In this document: positions 1 to 10,881 of the stretch, in pieces | Position numbering within the stretch: position 1 is the first letter of the stretch | Layout: every line of letters begins with the position of its first letter | Assembly (NCBI GenBank): GCA_020881915.1 | Contig: JAJFPB010000002.1 | Location: 1,612,001-1,676,000 of the forward strand | Source: Paramyrothecium sp. XJ0827 | Lineage: Eukaryota; Ascomycota; Sordariomycetes; Hypocreales; Stachybotryaceae | Reading direction: 5' to 3' | DNA length: 64,000 nucleotides | Position numbers and translations under genes: made by a program | Notes under the pieces: model-generated | Databases searched by the model: none | What the model saw: only the letters and a program-made list of their open reading frames with translations | What the model was told of the DNA's origin: nothing

Positions 1-1300
1 CCATCTTCAAGGTTGGGCCGTCGACAATCCTTGCATCCTTGCAAGTGAGGACTTGTCTCCTGCTAGGATTGGATGAGCCCGCAAAAGTGCATATGCCATG
101 CTACTCCAAAAAGCACTTTCGGAAGGGCCTTCTTTCCTCCACCAACAAGGACAAAATGTTCCACCGGATGCCATGTGCGGCTCGTGGAACAAGGTTTCGC
201 TGACAAGGTCAACGCGTTGCCGCTGCTTCTACAAATCTCCTTCGCGGCCAAGCAGGCTTCTAGATCACATATTCGGCGGCCCCGTACCAGGCTTTGGGTC
301 ACTTACTTGACGAACAAACCAATCCCAAGATTCGTGCCATCCGGAGTTCGCGTACCGGTGCTCCGGGGTCACCGCATCGAGTGTGGAGTGTGCCAAATGA
401 CCCAACAGCCTGGGAGGCATCCATGAAGGATAATCCTTTTGCTGACCAGGGTGCCACTGTTGGTCTTGTGGGCAGCTGCAGTGACTTCTGTGTAGCTGCC
501 ATGCTGTTGTGCAAACGACTCTCGTTTTCGCAATATGGCCGCTCGTGGGCCAGCTAGCACTTTGCGGTAGGTCGAGATGCGCAGGATGCTCTAAACAGCT
601 CATTCTCGACCTGCTCTAGTAGTCGACTCATTGTCAAGGGATTAATCGCTGGAACAGAGGCGTTGCCAGGACGTCCTGTTAGTGGGACCAGAAGGCCAAG
701 ATTCCAGATTGCTGACCAGGATTCACTGGACCCCGCGCTCGCGGGATTGTCTTGTCAGCCCCCAACTTAACATCCTTGCGTGTACCTCGCAGTTGAACAC
801 CATGCTGAGTTATGGGCCTAGGTTGATGTTGGTTACGTGCATCAGGCGGCTCGTGCTTGTGGTTCGGCTCACCATTCGAGGCCCTGCCATCCTTCTGACA
901 TTCGGAACTGGCGGGCTTGTCCTAGAATGGCTTATCAGCCAATATATTACCACCCTAGATTCCTCGCAACACCCCATTCGCCTCAGTGCTGCGGGGTTAT
1001 CGGTCTTGGCCTGCTGTGCTCGGGGTGCCACATTGCCCTGTTCGTGCCTGCAAGCCACAAGCCGCTCTGTCAGCCCTTCAAAGTGTAGGACAATAACCCA
1101 GACCCAGATCCTTGTGTCTTTGCCTATTGGGGACTGCCCTCGACAAATCTGCTCTTTTCCCATTATCCAGCAAGGCCTCAGACGTATGCCAGCACATGCT
1201 TTTGGCTGTCGAGTTGTCCCGGATTATGGTCTTTTGAAGATATATCACAACCACAGTTGTGCCAAGCGCAGGTCTAGGTTTCTGCCCAGCTACTGTAGCC
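1..1300. other. Gene-free left edge, upstream of the kelch gene
   Basis: No reading frame here resembles a family I know. Short open stretches exist on both strands (for example 3-206 on +, 63-302 on -, 682-1386 on +) but none has convincing composition or splice structure. The last few hundred bases must hold the promoter of the kelch gene that starts at 1301. The segment could also contain the tail of a gene cut by the window edge or an old decayed sequence; I cannot tell. Confidence 0.5.
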
Positions 1301-4044
1301 ATGAAGTACAGGCAGAAGTCAGCTCTGGCGGCCACGCTCATTTTGGCCTCCAGAGCGGTTGGCCAGCTCACCAGTTGGATCGATAACCAAGTCAACACTT
1401 CAATATGTCTTTGGCTGCAACCAAGAGGTATTCCTTCATCCTTGATCTTGTCTCTTGTCTTTGCAAGTGCTCCGACTAATCTTCCCTACTAGCGGCATTG
1501 ATTCAAGACACCGTATATCTCGACGGAGGTGATATATGGTGGGCTCCGGGCATGAATGATGGACAATACGGTACTGCTATTGGAGGGGGTAAGTTCCGGT
1601 ATGCGCTTTTGATTAGAATGTTTAAAAATTAATTCTGGCAGGTAATCCTCAGGGATTCGTCTTGTCCTATAATTTAAGTCGCTCTTTCGACCGAAACACC
1701 AACGTTACCGAAATCTTGTTAAGGGACCGTCGATCAAAGGCGACGGGTGGCACAGGAACTGCTGACGGTGCTGGTCTGAACTTCGAGGATGGCGCTCTGC
1801 TCGGCAATAACTACCAGTTCTTCCTTTATGGAGGAAACGTGGCTCGAAGGGACCGTCTCTATGAACCTCCTGAGGGAGATGAAATTATGCAATACGAAGC
1901 ATATCAATACGGGGATGAGAAACCTGGATGGATTAGAGGCTTCAGGGACAGGAGCCTCCCGACCGGCGTGACGAGGTATATTGCCTATGGCGGCGCTGCT
2001 AGCGCACCCTCAGAAAACAAGGCCTGGTACTTTTCCGGGCTCACATCACCCACACGCGGGCCATTCTATCTCATTGCCCCCGACAATTCAACCAGAGCCG
2101 TTGTGCCTTCGAACACGTTGATCACCGTGGACATGAATGACCCACTCACTGCAGAATGGAGCAACAACACGATCACAAACAAGGATGTCAAGCCTCGAGC
2201 CAATGCCGAAGTCGTTTGGGTTCCCGTTGGCGAACAAGGCATCCTTGTTGTTCTCGGCGGAGTTGTGTATCCTCAATGGGCTGGAAGGAGTCTCAGGTCG
2301 GAAAATGAGGAAGCAAGTGTATGGCGCACTTTCCTAGATTTAACCAAACTTGCTGTTACGAAGACTGACGTGGTGATTTCAGGCAAGGGAATCCCCCGAG
2401 TTCATGCAAACCATTGACATCTATGATGTCGCGGGCGATAGGTGGTATAGGCAGCGGACAAGGGATGGCCCGAGGACGCGAACAAGAGGCTGTGCGGTCG
2501 TCGCGCCATCATCCGATTATACTAGCTTCAATATCTACTACTATGGTGGATTTGACGGCATCAACGTAGACGAGGACTTTTACGATGACGTGTGGGTCCT
2601 CTCTCTGCCTTCATTCACCTGGGTTCAACTGAACGAAGGCCGAGCTTCGCATGCCCGTGCTGGGCATAAATGCTTTACGCCATATCCGGATCAAATGATG
2701 GTTTTTGGAGGATACCCAAAGCTCGCTGGTAACCGACTAAGCTGCCTCAATCCCGGGCCAGTCGTCATTTTCAACTTGACAAGTGGGGAATGGATGGACT
2801 CGTATGACCCTACGAACCATGGCGCCTATGGAGTCCCAGAGAAGGTGTACAAGGCAATCGGCGGCAATGCCGCTGGTGGTGCAACAGAGAAACAGCCTAG
2901 TTCTGGTTGGGACACCGATGCACTTGGAGAGCTCTTTGAAACGACATACAACTACTCGAAGATTGAGACCTTTGGGCCATTCACTCCTGAAGCAACACAG
3001 GCCCCGCGACCGGATCTTCCGACTGAGGGGAACGACGATAACGGCAAATCCGGTCTGCCATCGTGGGTTGCTCCCGTGTTGGGAGTCGTTCTTGGCCTTG
3101 TCCTCTTGACGGGTGCTGTTGTGCTTTTCTGCCTCTACAGAAAACGCAAGATCTTCAAGAACCGCCCCAGCGAGCCGGGCACAGAGGACGCCGGAGGTCG
3201 AATCCTCTCGTGGGTGAGAGGCCAGCCAACGCCCCAGCCCATCGAGAAGGCGCCGACTGTGACTACGTCCGAGGAGATGCCTGCGAGCAGCCCTGAAATG
3301 AGGCCCGTATATCCCGTCACATACTCAGTCCCCCATAATTACCATGAGATGGATGCCACGTACGTGATGGAACTAGATGGTAAGTCTCGTTGACCTTGAT
3401 GCAGTTCGAATGATGTACGGTATCTAACTTTACGCCTAGACACTTCACGGCCACTACCGCCAGCTGAACTCCATAATACTGGTTTCACACATGTCGGCAT
3501 GAATCGCAAGCGCTCGAACCACGGGGCTTCAAGTCAAGCTCGGTCCTTATCCAAACCGTCATCAGCGTCTGGGGACAATAGTGACTTCAACGACACTGTT
3601 TCCCAGGCCTCTGGACCTGTCTCGAACAGCCCGAGCCCGGCCCCCGAGGTGGGCCTTGTTGATTCTCCTACCCTGGCGATGGAATCGAGTGGGAACACTG
3701 TTCGCACATCAGAGGTGTCCATGTTCTCCAACCGCGCGTCGCATCTGCGAAACCTCTCCGATGCCACTGTCAGCTCTGAGGGCACACACGCCGAGGCGCG
3801 TGCTGCGCCAGAGACAATCAGCCAGCCAGGAGTGCAGTCAATTCCCGAGAGAGCCGAAGATCAAGAAGCGGCCACTGGTGCGTCCAAGCTGGACTCCAGT
3901 GCCTTGCCGTCGCAGGCACACCCTGTGTCGCCGCCGACTTCCAACGAGGCTCAAGCAGAAGAGTACTTTTCTGCGAAACCAATCGTTAGCCCGATTGCGA
4001 ATAGTGCATTCCCTGATGATGATGAGCCCTTGGGACGCAAGTGA
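1301..4044 (+). CDS. Secreted/single-pass membrane kelch-repeat protein
   Basis: Five exons join in frame (1301-1427, 1493-1588, 1642-2318, 2383-3379, 3440-4044) into about 833 residues. The ATG at 1301 was chosen because it opens a clear signal peptide (residues 1-22, hydrophobic core AALAATLIL-like, ending AVGQ). Residues ~40-480 form a kelch-type beta-propeller, with glycine doublets such as YYYGGFDG and MMVFGGYPK and N-glycosylation sites. A single hydrophobic segment at ~530-552 is followed by basic residues (YRKRK), giving an outside-in orientation, then a ~280-residue Ser/Pro-rich cytoplasmic tail with many potential phosphorylation sites. This layout is common in filamentous-fungal cell-surface kelch proteins, whose ligands are mostly unknown. 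It converges on HGH1 with a 306-bp gap. Introns are 51-65 nt with good GT/AG sites. Confidence 0.85.
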
Positions 4045-4350
4045 GACCGTGATGAATGCATGATATGGTATGCGGCGTTAGGCACATGATATAACACTCA
4101 GATTTTCAAGCGCTATGGGAGGCTACTTGGCAAATTGGCCGATTGCGGGCATGATTGGATGTTTGTTTTAACGCAATGACTTGGTATAATGTCTGAAAAC
4201 GCAGTGTTTCCAAGACTCGGATGTAGATACGTATATACGATCGTTCCCAAACGTGATGCTTTGCATCGACCATGAACTTAGGTCTCTAAAATCTCGCCCG
4301 TATTTTCCAAAATGCTCACAAAAGGGACAACATCGCCAGTGGCCATTCCT
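4045..4350. other. Convergent 3' intergenic region
   Basis: About 300 bp between the stop codons of the kelch gene (+) and HGH1 (-). It should hold the 3' UTRs and polyadenylation signals of both. I see no gene in it. Confidence 0.6.
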
Positions 4351-5591
4351 TTACACCTCAACAAGCTGGTTCTCCTCGTCGTCCTCAATCTCCTCCACTC
4401 GGTTCTTCTGTTCGCCGTCTTCCTCGTCGCGCATGAGTACCTGCACAAGACGCTCGCAAGCCTCCTGCACGCCCTCATTCTCCACGCGCAAATGCGTCTC
4501 CCGGATGATGGGGTACACCTTGACCTCGCGCATCAGATCGCGGCCCTCCCTCGTGCTTGTCAGGAGCATCAGCGTCTCAACATGCGTCTGGATTATGGTG
4601 GGATCCGAGTCGCGCTGCTTGTCCGGTGGCAGGAGCTGCAGGTCCGGCAGCATGGCCAAAGCATCGTCGGCGTCGTACTCCTCGCCGCCGATGATGGGCA
4701 GGAGGATGTAGGGCAGGATGTTGATCTTCTCGTCATCAAGGAAGACCGGGTGGGACTTAACCTCGAAAGCGGCATTTTTTATTGTGCTCGCGACACCCTT
4801 CCGGCGGATATCTGACTTGTGCTCAGTGAAGACCTTGAGCTTGGTCAAAGGGATACCACCATCGTAGTTCTGGGGCTCGATAAAGAACTTGCGTATTTCG
4901 TCGTGCTTAGCCAGATCAGCGAAGACATAGGCCAAGTAGTCGAAGTCAGCTTTCTTGTTGTACGTGCCGTCCTGGCCTTTGACGAAGAGGTCCATTAGCT
5001 GGTTAAGAATCATGTCGTCGGAGCCGAGCTCTGGTGGGGCAGGCTGTTTCCTTTTGAGCATGTCTTTAAAACCTTCCCACTTGGCAAGGTTGGCCAAGAG
5101 CATGGCCAACAAGTTGGCATTTGGCTCTTCTGGGTTCTAGAAGTTGTGTCAGTGTTCTGGTGAATCCCTTGGGAGCACCTCGCCAACTCACGACCAAACG
5201 AGAGAAGACATATTCCATAAACTTTTCATCCGTAGCCAGCAACTCCAGCACCTCACGGTCACCTGATAAGTTGATCAGGTTGGTGATGGCATATTCTGAT
5301 ATTGACTATTCAGTTAAGATGAGCAATCCTGCACTACATGCTAGTGGTATAAGTTCAGACTTACGGGATGATCGCGAACCAACACCTTCAGGTTCTTGAT
5401 TGGTTGGAAATTCGCAGCCTTGAAGATTGACGGCTCGGTGGTTGAGTATGGTACCAGGTTGACAACAGCAAGCTGGCGGATCTGAGGACTCCGGCTAGCA
5501 ATGAAGCTTACGAGCTGGACAAGGACATAAGTATTCGCCTGGTGCGCATGCCATGGGTTTCAAAGCTTACCTCTTCCAACTCGGTCGGCAT
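4351..5591 (-). CDS. HGH1: HGH1, eEF2-folding chaperone adaptor (ARM-repeat)
   Basis: Four exons on the minus strand (5571-5591, 5365-5514, 5192-5305, 4351-5136) give 356 residues. The first exon is only 21 nt (MPTELEE). The C-terminal third carries the HGH1 signature: a block reading LLPIIGGEEYD, an acidic stretch, LQLLPPDKQRDSDP, then LMLLTSTREGR and YPIIRETHLRVE, the region of Pfam DUF383/DUF384. The rest is helical ARM-like repeat. In yeast Hgh1 helps TRiC and Hsp90 fold elongation factor eEF2 in the cytosol. Length fits the family (yeast about 394). The acceptor of exon 3 was set at the TAG before TCAATATCA because it keeps phase 0; a CAG eight bases downstream would break the frame. It is divergent from ENP1 across a 760-bp shared promoter. 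Confidence 0.93.
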
Positions 5592-6351
5592 TTTGATTTC
5601 GCTTCAGAAATCTCGGCACCAAGGTATTTTTTCTCTTTTCTCCGGTTCTCTCTTGAGACTTGTGATTTGACTTACACAAGTTTGCGAAAAGTTGGCGAGT
5701 TTGTATGTATGGAGGGGCAGCGATTGATAGATGGTGGGGTTTTTTACCAGTTATCAGCACCACGCTGGAAAAAAAAAGTTGGTAAGAAAACTTCTTAGCC
5801 TGACCTCAGGCTGACCCACCAGGCCGCTATGCACGTCATTCCTCCGCAGTCAAACATTGGTCTTCAATATTTATCAAGGTGTTTCCGAACATTGGGCCTG
5901 CTTCTAAATTGAGTCCAGATGATTTACACAGCCCGTGTCCATATTATCTAGCCTAGAATACTGTGGACACAATTTCGCTGTCATGTCGTAGCTTTACCTT
6001 GTTCTGAGAGGGAGCTCCGAAGCCTAGACAACTTCACATGTCCATGGTCGACTCTCCTTCGCTCATTCCATAAGCTGATGGATCTCCAGAATATTTTCAG
6101 TTTTAAAGCCAAGCATCAAAAAGTTACTTCATCCATATTTGAAGAGCTCTCCTCGTGTCTCAAGACCCTTGAAGGCGGTGAGATGGCGGCAAGGGCGCTA
6201 GTCCATATCGAGGAAGAGGGGTGGCAGATTTGATAAGGCACAAAATTTTTGAAATTCTGCCCACATACTCTTCCAAGCAGACGACAGAGGCTGCTCGCCA
6301 TTGCTTCATCGCCCGTCCACCGAACCGTCAGACCTCCACAAATCGCCCAGC
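5592..6351. promoter_or_regulatory. Shared divergent promoter HGH1/ENP1
   Basis: A 760-bp region drives HGH1 leftward and ENP1 rightward. It contains a PAC-like sequence GCGGTGAGAT at 6175-6184 (one mismatch to the yeast ribosome-biogenesis PAC box) and an RRPE-like AAAATTTTTGA at 6242-6252, both 100-180 bp upstream of the ENP1 ATG. In yeasts these two boxes mark the ribosome-biogenesis regulon. That they act here is inference from sequence similarity alone. Confidence 0.35.
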
Positions 6352-7857
6352 ATGCCCAAGGCGACTACTCCTACCACCGGCCGCCCAGTGCGTCGCCACA
6401 ACCCTCTCGAGGACGACATTGTTGCCACTGGTCTGCTGCGAACGAAGCCCGGCAAGCGCAAGTCGAAAGATGGCGAGGACGACGGTGAGCATTTCATCGA
6501 CTCCAAGGCCTCGAGAAACATCTTGCGCATTGGTCGCGAACTTGCCGAGGAGGAGAATGCCGGAAAGCCGGTCGTCAAGCCTACCATAGACTCCTTCGGC
6601 TACGAAAGTCGCTTTGACGACGACGAAGAGGTCGAGCCCAAGACGTACGATGACGACGAAGCCTGGGGCGACGACGACGAGGTCGTGGAGGAGATTGAGG
6701 TAGACCCGGAGGACCTGGAGACGTACAAGAAGTTCATGCCTGATGAGGAGGATGATCTGCTCAAGCACGGCTGGGATCGCAAGCCTACTGGTGAAGAGGA
6801 GGGAGAGTCGGTCAACCTGGCGGATCTGATCCTGCAGAAGATTGCCGCCCACGAAGCGGGTGGCTCCCGAGCGGAAGAGATGCAGGCACCTGACGAGGAC
6901 TATGAGTTGCCTCCCAAGGTTGTGGAAGTGTACACAAAGTGAGCCATTGTCCGTCAATCTGTCTTTTCTCGGCACTAACCGTTCTATAGAATCGGCCAGA
7001 TCCTCTCTCGCTACAAGTCGGGACCCCTGCCCAAGCCTTTCAAGATCCTGCCCACCATCCCTCACTGGGAAGAGATTCTTGATGTCACGAACCCCGCTGA
7101 GTGGTCAGCGAATGCGTGCTACCAAGCAACCAGGATCTTCGTCGCTGCCAAGCCCGCCGTTGTCCAACGGTTCCTGGAGATGGTCATCCTCGACAAGGTC
7201 CGCGAAGATATTTATGAGAACAAGAAGCTTAATGTCCACCTGTTCAATTCCCTGAAGAAGGCCCTCTACAAGCCTGCTGCTTTCTTCAAGGGCTTCCTTT
7301 TCCCTCTGGTCGGAAGCGGCACCTGCACGCTGCGTGAAGCGCACATCATTTCGGCTGTGCTGGCCCGTATCTCGATCCCTGTCCTCCACTCTGCTGCGGC
7401 TCTCAAGGGACTGTGCGACATCGCAGCGCAAGAAGCCTCGCAGGGCACGGAAGGCGGAGGTGCCACCAACATCTTCATCAAGACGCTATTGGAGAAGAAG
7501 TACGCCTTGCCATACCAGGTTATTGACGCCCTTGTGTTCCACTTCCTCCGGTTCCGCAGTGTCGACCCAGCAGCTGTACGAGCTGGTGATGCCATGTCTG
7601 GCGTCACTGGTGAAGGCGACGCCAAGACGAAGCTGCCTGTCATTTGGCATCAGAGCTTGTTGGCCTTTGCCGAGAGGTACAAGGGAGACGTCACTGAGGA
7701 CCAGCGTGAGGCGCTGCTGGACTTGTTACTTAGCCACGGACACTCGGCCATTGGCCCCGAGGTTCGGAGACAGCTCCTGGCCGGCAGAGGTCGTGGCGTC
7801 CCGCTTGAAGCGCAGGAGGCGGTCCTGGACGGAGATGATACCATGGTTATGGACTAG
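6352..7857 (+). CDS. ENP1: Bystin/ENP1, 40S ribosome biogenesis factor
   Basis: Two exons (6352-6938, 6990-7857) separated by a 51-nt intron encode 484 residues, almost the same as yeast Enp1 (483). The N-terminal ~190 residues are very acidic and low-complexity (runs of D/E around residues 85-140). The C-terminal part is the conserved bystin domain, with the blocks ILDVTNPAEWSANA, YQATRIFVAA and the YKPAAFFKGFLFPL region. Enp1 binds pre-40S particles in nucleolus and cytoplasm and is needed for 18S rRNA maturation and export. The start at 6352 (MPKATTPTTGRPVRRHNPL) is preferred over an in-frame ATG at 6301 because the basic R-H-N-P-L motif begins the conserved part. Expression is probably co-regulated with the divergent neighbour HGH1. 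Confidence 0.96.
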
Positions 7858-8609
7858 TGAGGGGACCAAGCTGCTGAAGGAAGAAAAAGCTTCAAAAGTT
7901 AGCGGTTGCATAGATACTTGGGACCGGGTAATTGGCGTTCGTGGAGTTGGGTAATGATGAGATACGACCTGCTTTTGGGTTTGCACATGCTTCAGCCTAC
8001 GAGTTAGCCACTGCTGTTCCCTGCGTGATTGACGTCGGCTCCAGGCATGGGTTCCGGCCTCGGTGGTGGAACTTATTTAGATAGACTATCAAATACCATT
8101 CATGTCTGATCAAATCATGAGTGATTCTTTTTTCTTGCGGTGCTGTCAGAGCCAGTCAAAGCCTATACCTGCGGTCTTGTCTGCAAAAGACTGTGACACC
8201 TCTAGCCATGGCCACTGGAGGTGAAGGGGTGTAAAAGTGGAAAGCCACATGGCTTCGGTTGCCTCCTCAACTTGATCGCTGCACTCGCATAGCTGCAATA
8301 GCGCTGCCCAGGCCAATCGAGTCAGTTCCACGCCTCATACATCCTAATCGAAGAGCGTCGCACGTTAACCTACGAAGCCATCGTCAACTCATTGCGCATC
8401 GTCGCAACTGCTCCCCGCATCCTCAGTCTCTCCCTACCTAGTCTCCTATGTACTTCTCTTGAAGTGTTTCTTGGACGTCGACCGTTCTCGTTCAAAGCAT
8501 CCTAGACGTGCCGAGCTCATCGGGGAGCAAACGACCGAGCGCGCATCTCCTTCGCGTCAGGCCGAATCACGGGCGCAACGGGGACACAGCATGCCTCCGT
8601 TGCAGCGCC
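7858..8609. other. Intergenic, ENP1 3' end and upstream leader
   Basis: About 750 bp between the ENP1 stop and the first exon of the interrupted gene. It should contain the ENP1 terminator and the promoter/5' leader of the next gene, including a pyrimidine-rich stretch at ~8390-8450. No gene seen. Confidence 0.5.
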
Positions 8610-10395
8610 ATGTCAGGTTCCATATTTCCGACTTCTGTGCCCTCATTGCCGCAGGATAGCGCCGCCAGTGATATCAAGTAAGCGTTTTCGCAACATATGG
8701 ACAGCCTGGTATTGTCTCTCGCATAGGCTCCTCTACTCACCTTCGACTTATAGCTACTTCAACTTCCCTGTCCGTTCCTTCAGACCCCCTCAACCAGTCG
8801 TATCGCCCACGCTGGGCGCCGACAAAAACTTAGAGGACGAACGAACACCCCAGCCTCTAGCCGGGGATTTCACTGCAGCAGATGGGGCTTCGCCGGCCTC
8901 GGAACTGACTCCGCGCCCGTACGACACCTTGAACATTGCTTCGTTCGGAGTTGACCCGCCCCGCCCTCCTCGCGATGGATTTGAATAGGTATGGTTCCCC
9001 GAGGGGTACTGGGCGGAGCGCCCTCTCATGCGGTCTGTGACCCGCAAGAGCACCTCCAGCAGCCGCTTCTGGAAGTGGCGATCGCGGTCGACCAAGTCTA
9101 CCAGCGATACAGAGCCGATGGAGGCTCTCTATGGCTCGATGGGACTGTCCGCATCATCACCTTCGCAGCGTCAAGATGCTTGTTCCGATTCACTCACGTC
9201 ACGGCAGACGAGTCCTTATCTATCTGAGTCGGCTCATGTTCTGTCTTTGCAACGAGCCCCAGTAGACAGCAAACTCGCCTCTCTAATTGGCGGGCAATCA
9301 ACCCCTTCTAGCCCTGAGAGCATCGATAAATTAAGCAATCCCTCCAGTCCTGGGGCCTCTGTGGTGAGGCTGAATGTTCATCATATTCCAGCCGATTCCT
9401 CGACGCGCACATCTCCACGGAGGCTCTACTTCGAAGCGCTGAAGGAAATAAAAGCCAAAATGAAAGTCAGGTCTGGAAAAGAGGTTCGTTTGTGCCTGTA
9501 CTACTGGCTCGGGACTATATTGAATTGAGCCTAGGGACGCGTCTGCGAAACGATTCTCGAAGATAACGGCGACACTCCCAGCCACACGACCATGGATGGC
9601 TCTCGGAATTTCATTTATACGCAGCATGTCGGTAAAGCAGGATCGTTGTGTAGAGACGATTCGAGCAGCTTGAAGATAACCCGCAAACTGTTCGGCAAGG
9701 CCCCGTGGCACCGGAAAGAGTCAGTCGAGTCCTTCAGCAGTATCTCCAGTTCTATCAGAGATATCCTCAGTGGCAATACTCCGCCGGTAACTCCAGTCTC
9801 GGAAAGCAGATCTCATTGTAAGTCGTCTCATCCACTGCAGTGATATGTACGCACCATACTGACAGATGGCAACCCGTAAGCCTTCCCTAGCTCACCTACC
9901 AGCCAATATCCTGGCGGCGTAAGTATCACAAATTGGTTGATCAAGGTGAGAACGGGTCTGGTTGTAACTTACAGTTTCTGACAGGAAGCAACTCGTGTCA
10001 ATACGCCACCTCTCGATGAGGGCACTGCTGACGGAAAGCCGCGCGGCTTCTTCACCTCCTCGATGCCACCTTTGGCCGAAGATTCTGGGAGTAATTTCGG
10101 ATTGGTTTCAATCAAGACCAACCTGCGTTACAGCATGCATCGTCGAAGCCTGTCTTCACAACCAAGAGAATGGTGGGAGCTTATTCCGAGCCGGCCCGTT
10201 GGCCGAGACCCGATGTGTTCTGCCAGAGGCTTCGAGTTCGACATTCCAGAACACTTACCCAGTAGTCCTCTTTGTCCAGCGAATATCAAGCACTACAGTG
10301 GTGGTACAGGATTGTGTGTGTATCATGGACGGAGGAGGGCGAAGTCTATGCTGCGGGATGAAGCAATACTGGACGACGCAACCTCCTATGAGTAG
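8610..10395 (+). pseudogene. Fungal-specific gene interrupted by two in-frame stops
   Basis: Five exons (8610-8677, 8754-9483, 9535-9817, 9866-9918, 9985-10395) keep one frame over 515 codons, but codon TAG at 8986-8988 and codon TAA at 9877-9879 interrupt it. The TAG falls inside PPRPPRDGFE-stop-VWFPEGYWAER; from memory, homologues in other filamentous ascomycetes read G-F/Y-E-W-V-W-F-P there, so TAG replaces a conserved Trp (TGG). Other well-kept blocks are YFNFPVRSFRPP near the N terminus, LFGKAPWHRKES in the middle, and REWWE, FEFDIPEHLPSSPLCPAN and GGTGLCVYHGRRR near the C terminus. No function is known to me for the family. Intact splice sites and frame mean a recent pseudogene, or a transcript rescued by mRNA editing (see findings). 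The donor at 9484 (GTTCGT) is atypical but frame-preserving. Confidence 0.75.
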
Positions 10396-10881
10396 ATGAT
10401 GGGAAATCGCTTCATCTTCATCACTACATGATCGCCCCAAATCAACATCCTAGTGACTATAATTGACCCAACAGTAATTTCAGGCAGTTCACAGTGGATT
10501 GTCAGGTGCAAACTCCTTGCCAGTCCATTATTTTTCCTCGATTTAAGTGAAATTTCCATGATTTATTGCCCAAATTGGAACGGCAGACTCACGGCGATAT
10601 CCTCACTTACACGATCGAGTGCAGGGTAGTTGATTTACCAAAATATACGTGCAAGGGCGGGTGGCCAGCTCTTGCGCTAGGCTTGATGTAGTGACACTGT
10701 AAGCGCAAAACCACCAGAAAGTGCAGCGCGTAGCAGAACGCGTTCCACCCTTTATCGATAGGCTCGTCTCGACGAATTGCTGAACCACAGCCAGTGACAA
10801 CAACTGAAGAAGTCACACCCTTCACTCGCCGCCAAAGCAGACCAGACTGCACTGGACACCATTGCCCTATCATGTCCTGCT
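10396..10881. promoter_or_regulatory. Upstream region of ORC4
   Basis: A 486-bp gap between the interrupted gene and ORC4 on the same strand. It must carry the 3' end of the former and the promoter of the latter. No specific motif could be supported. Confidence 0.4.
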
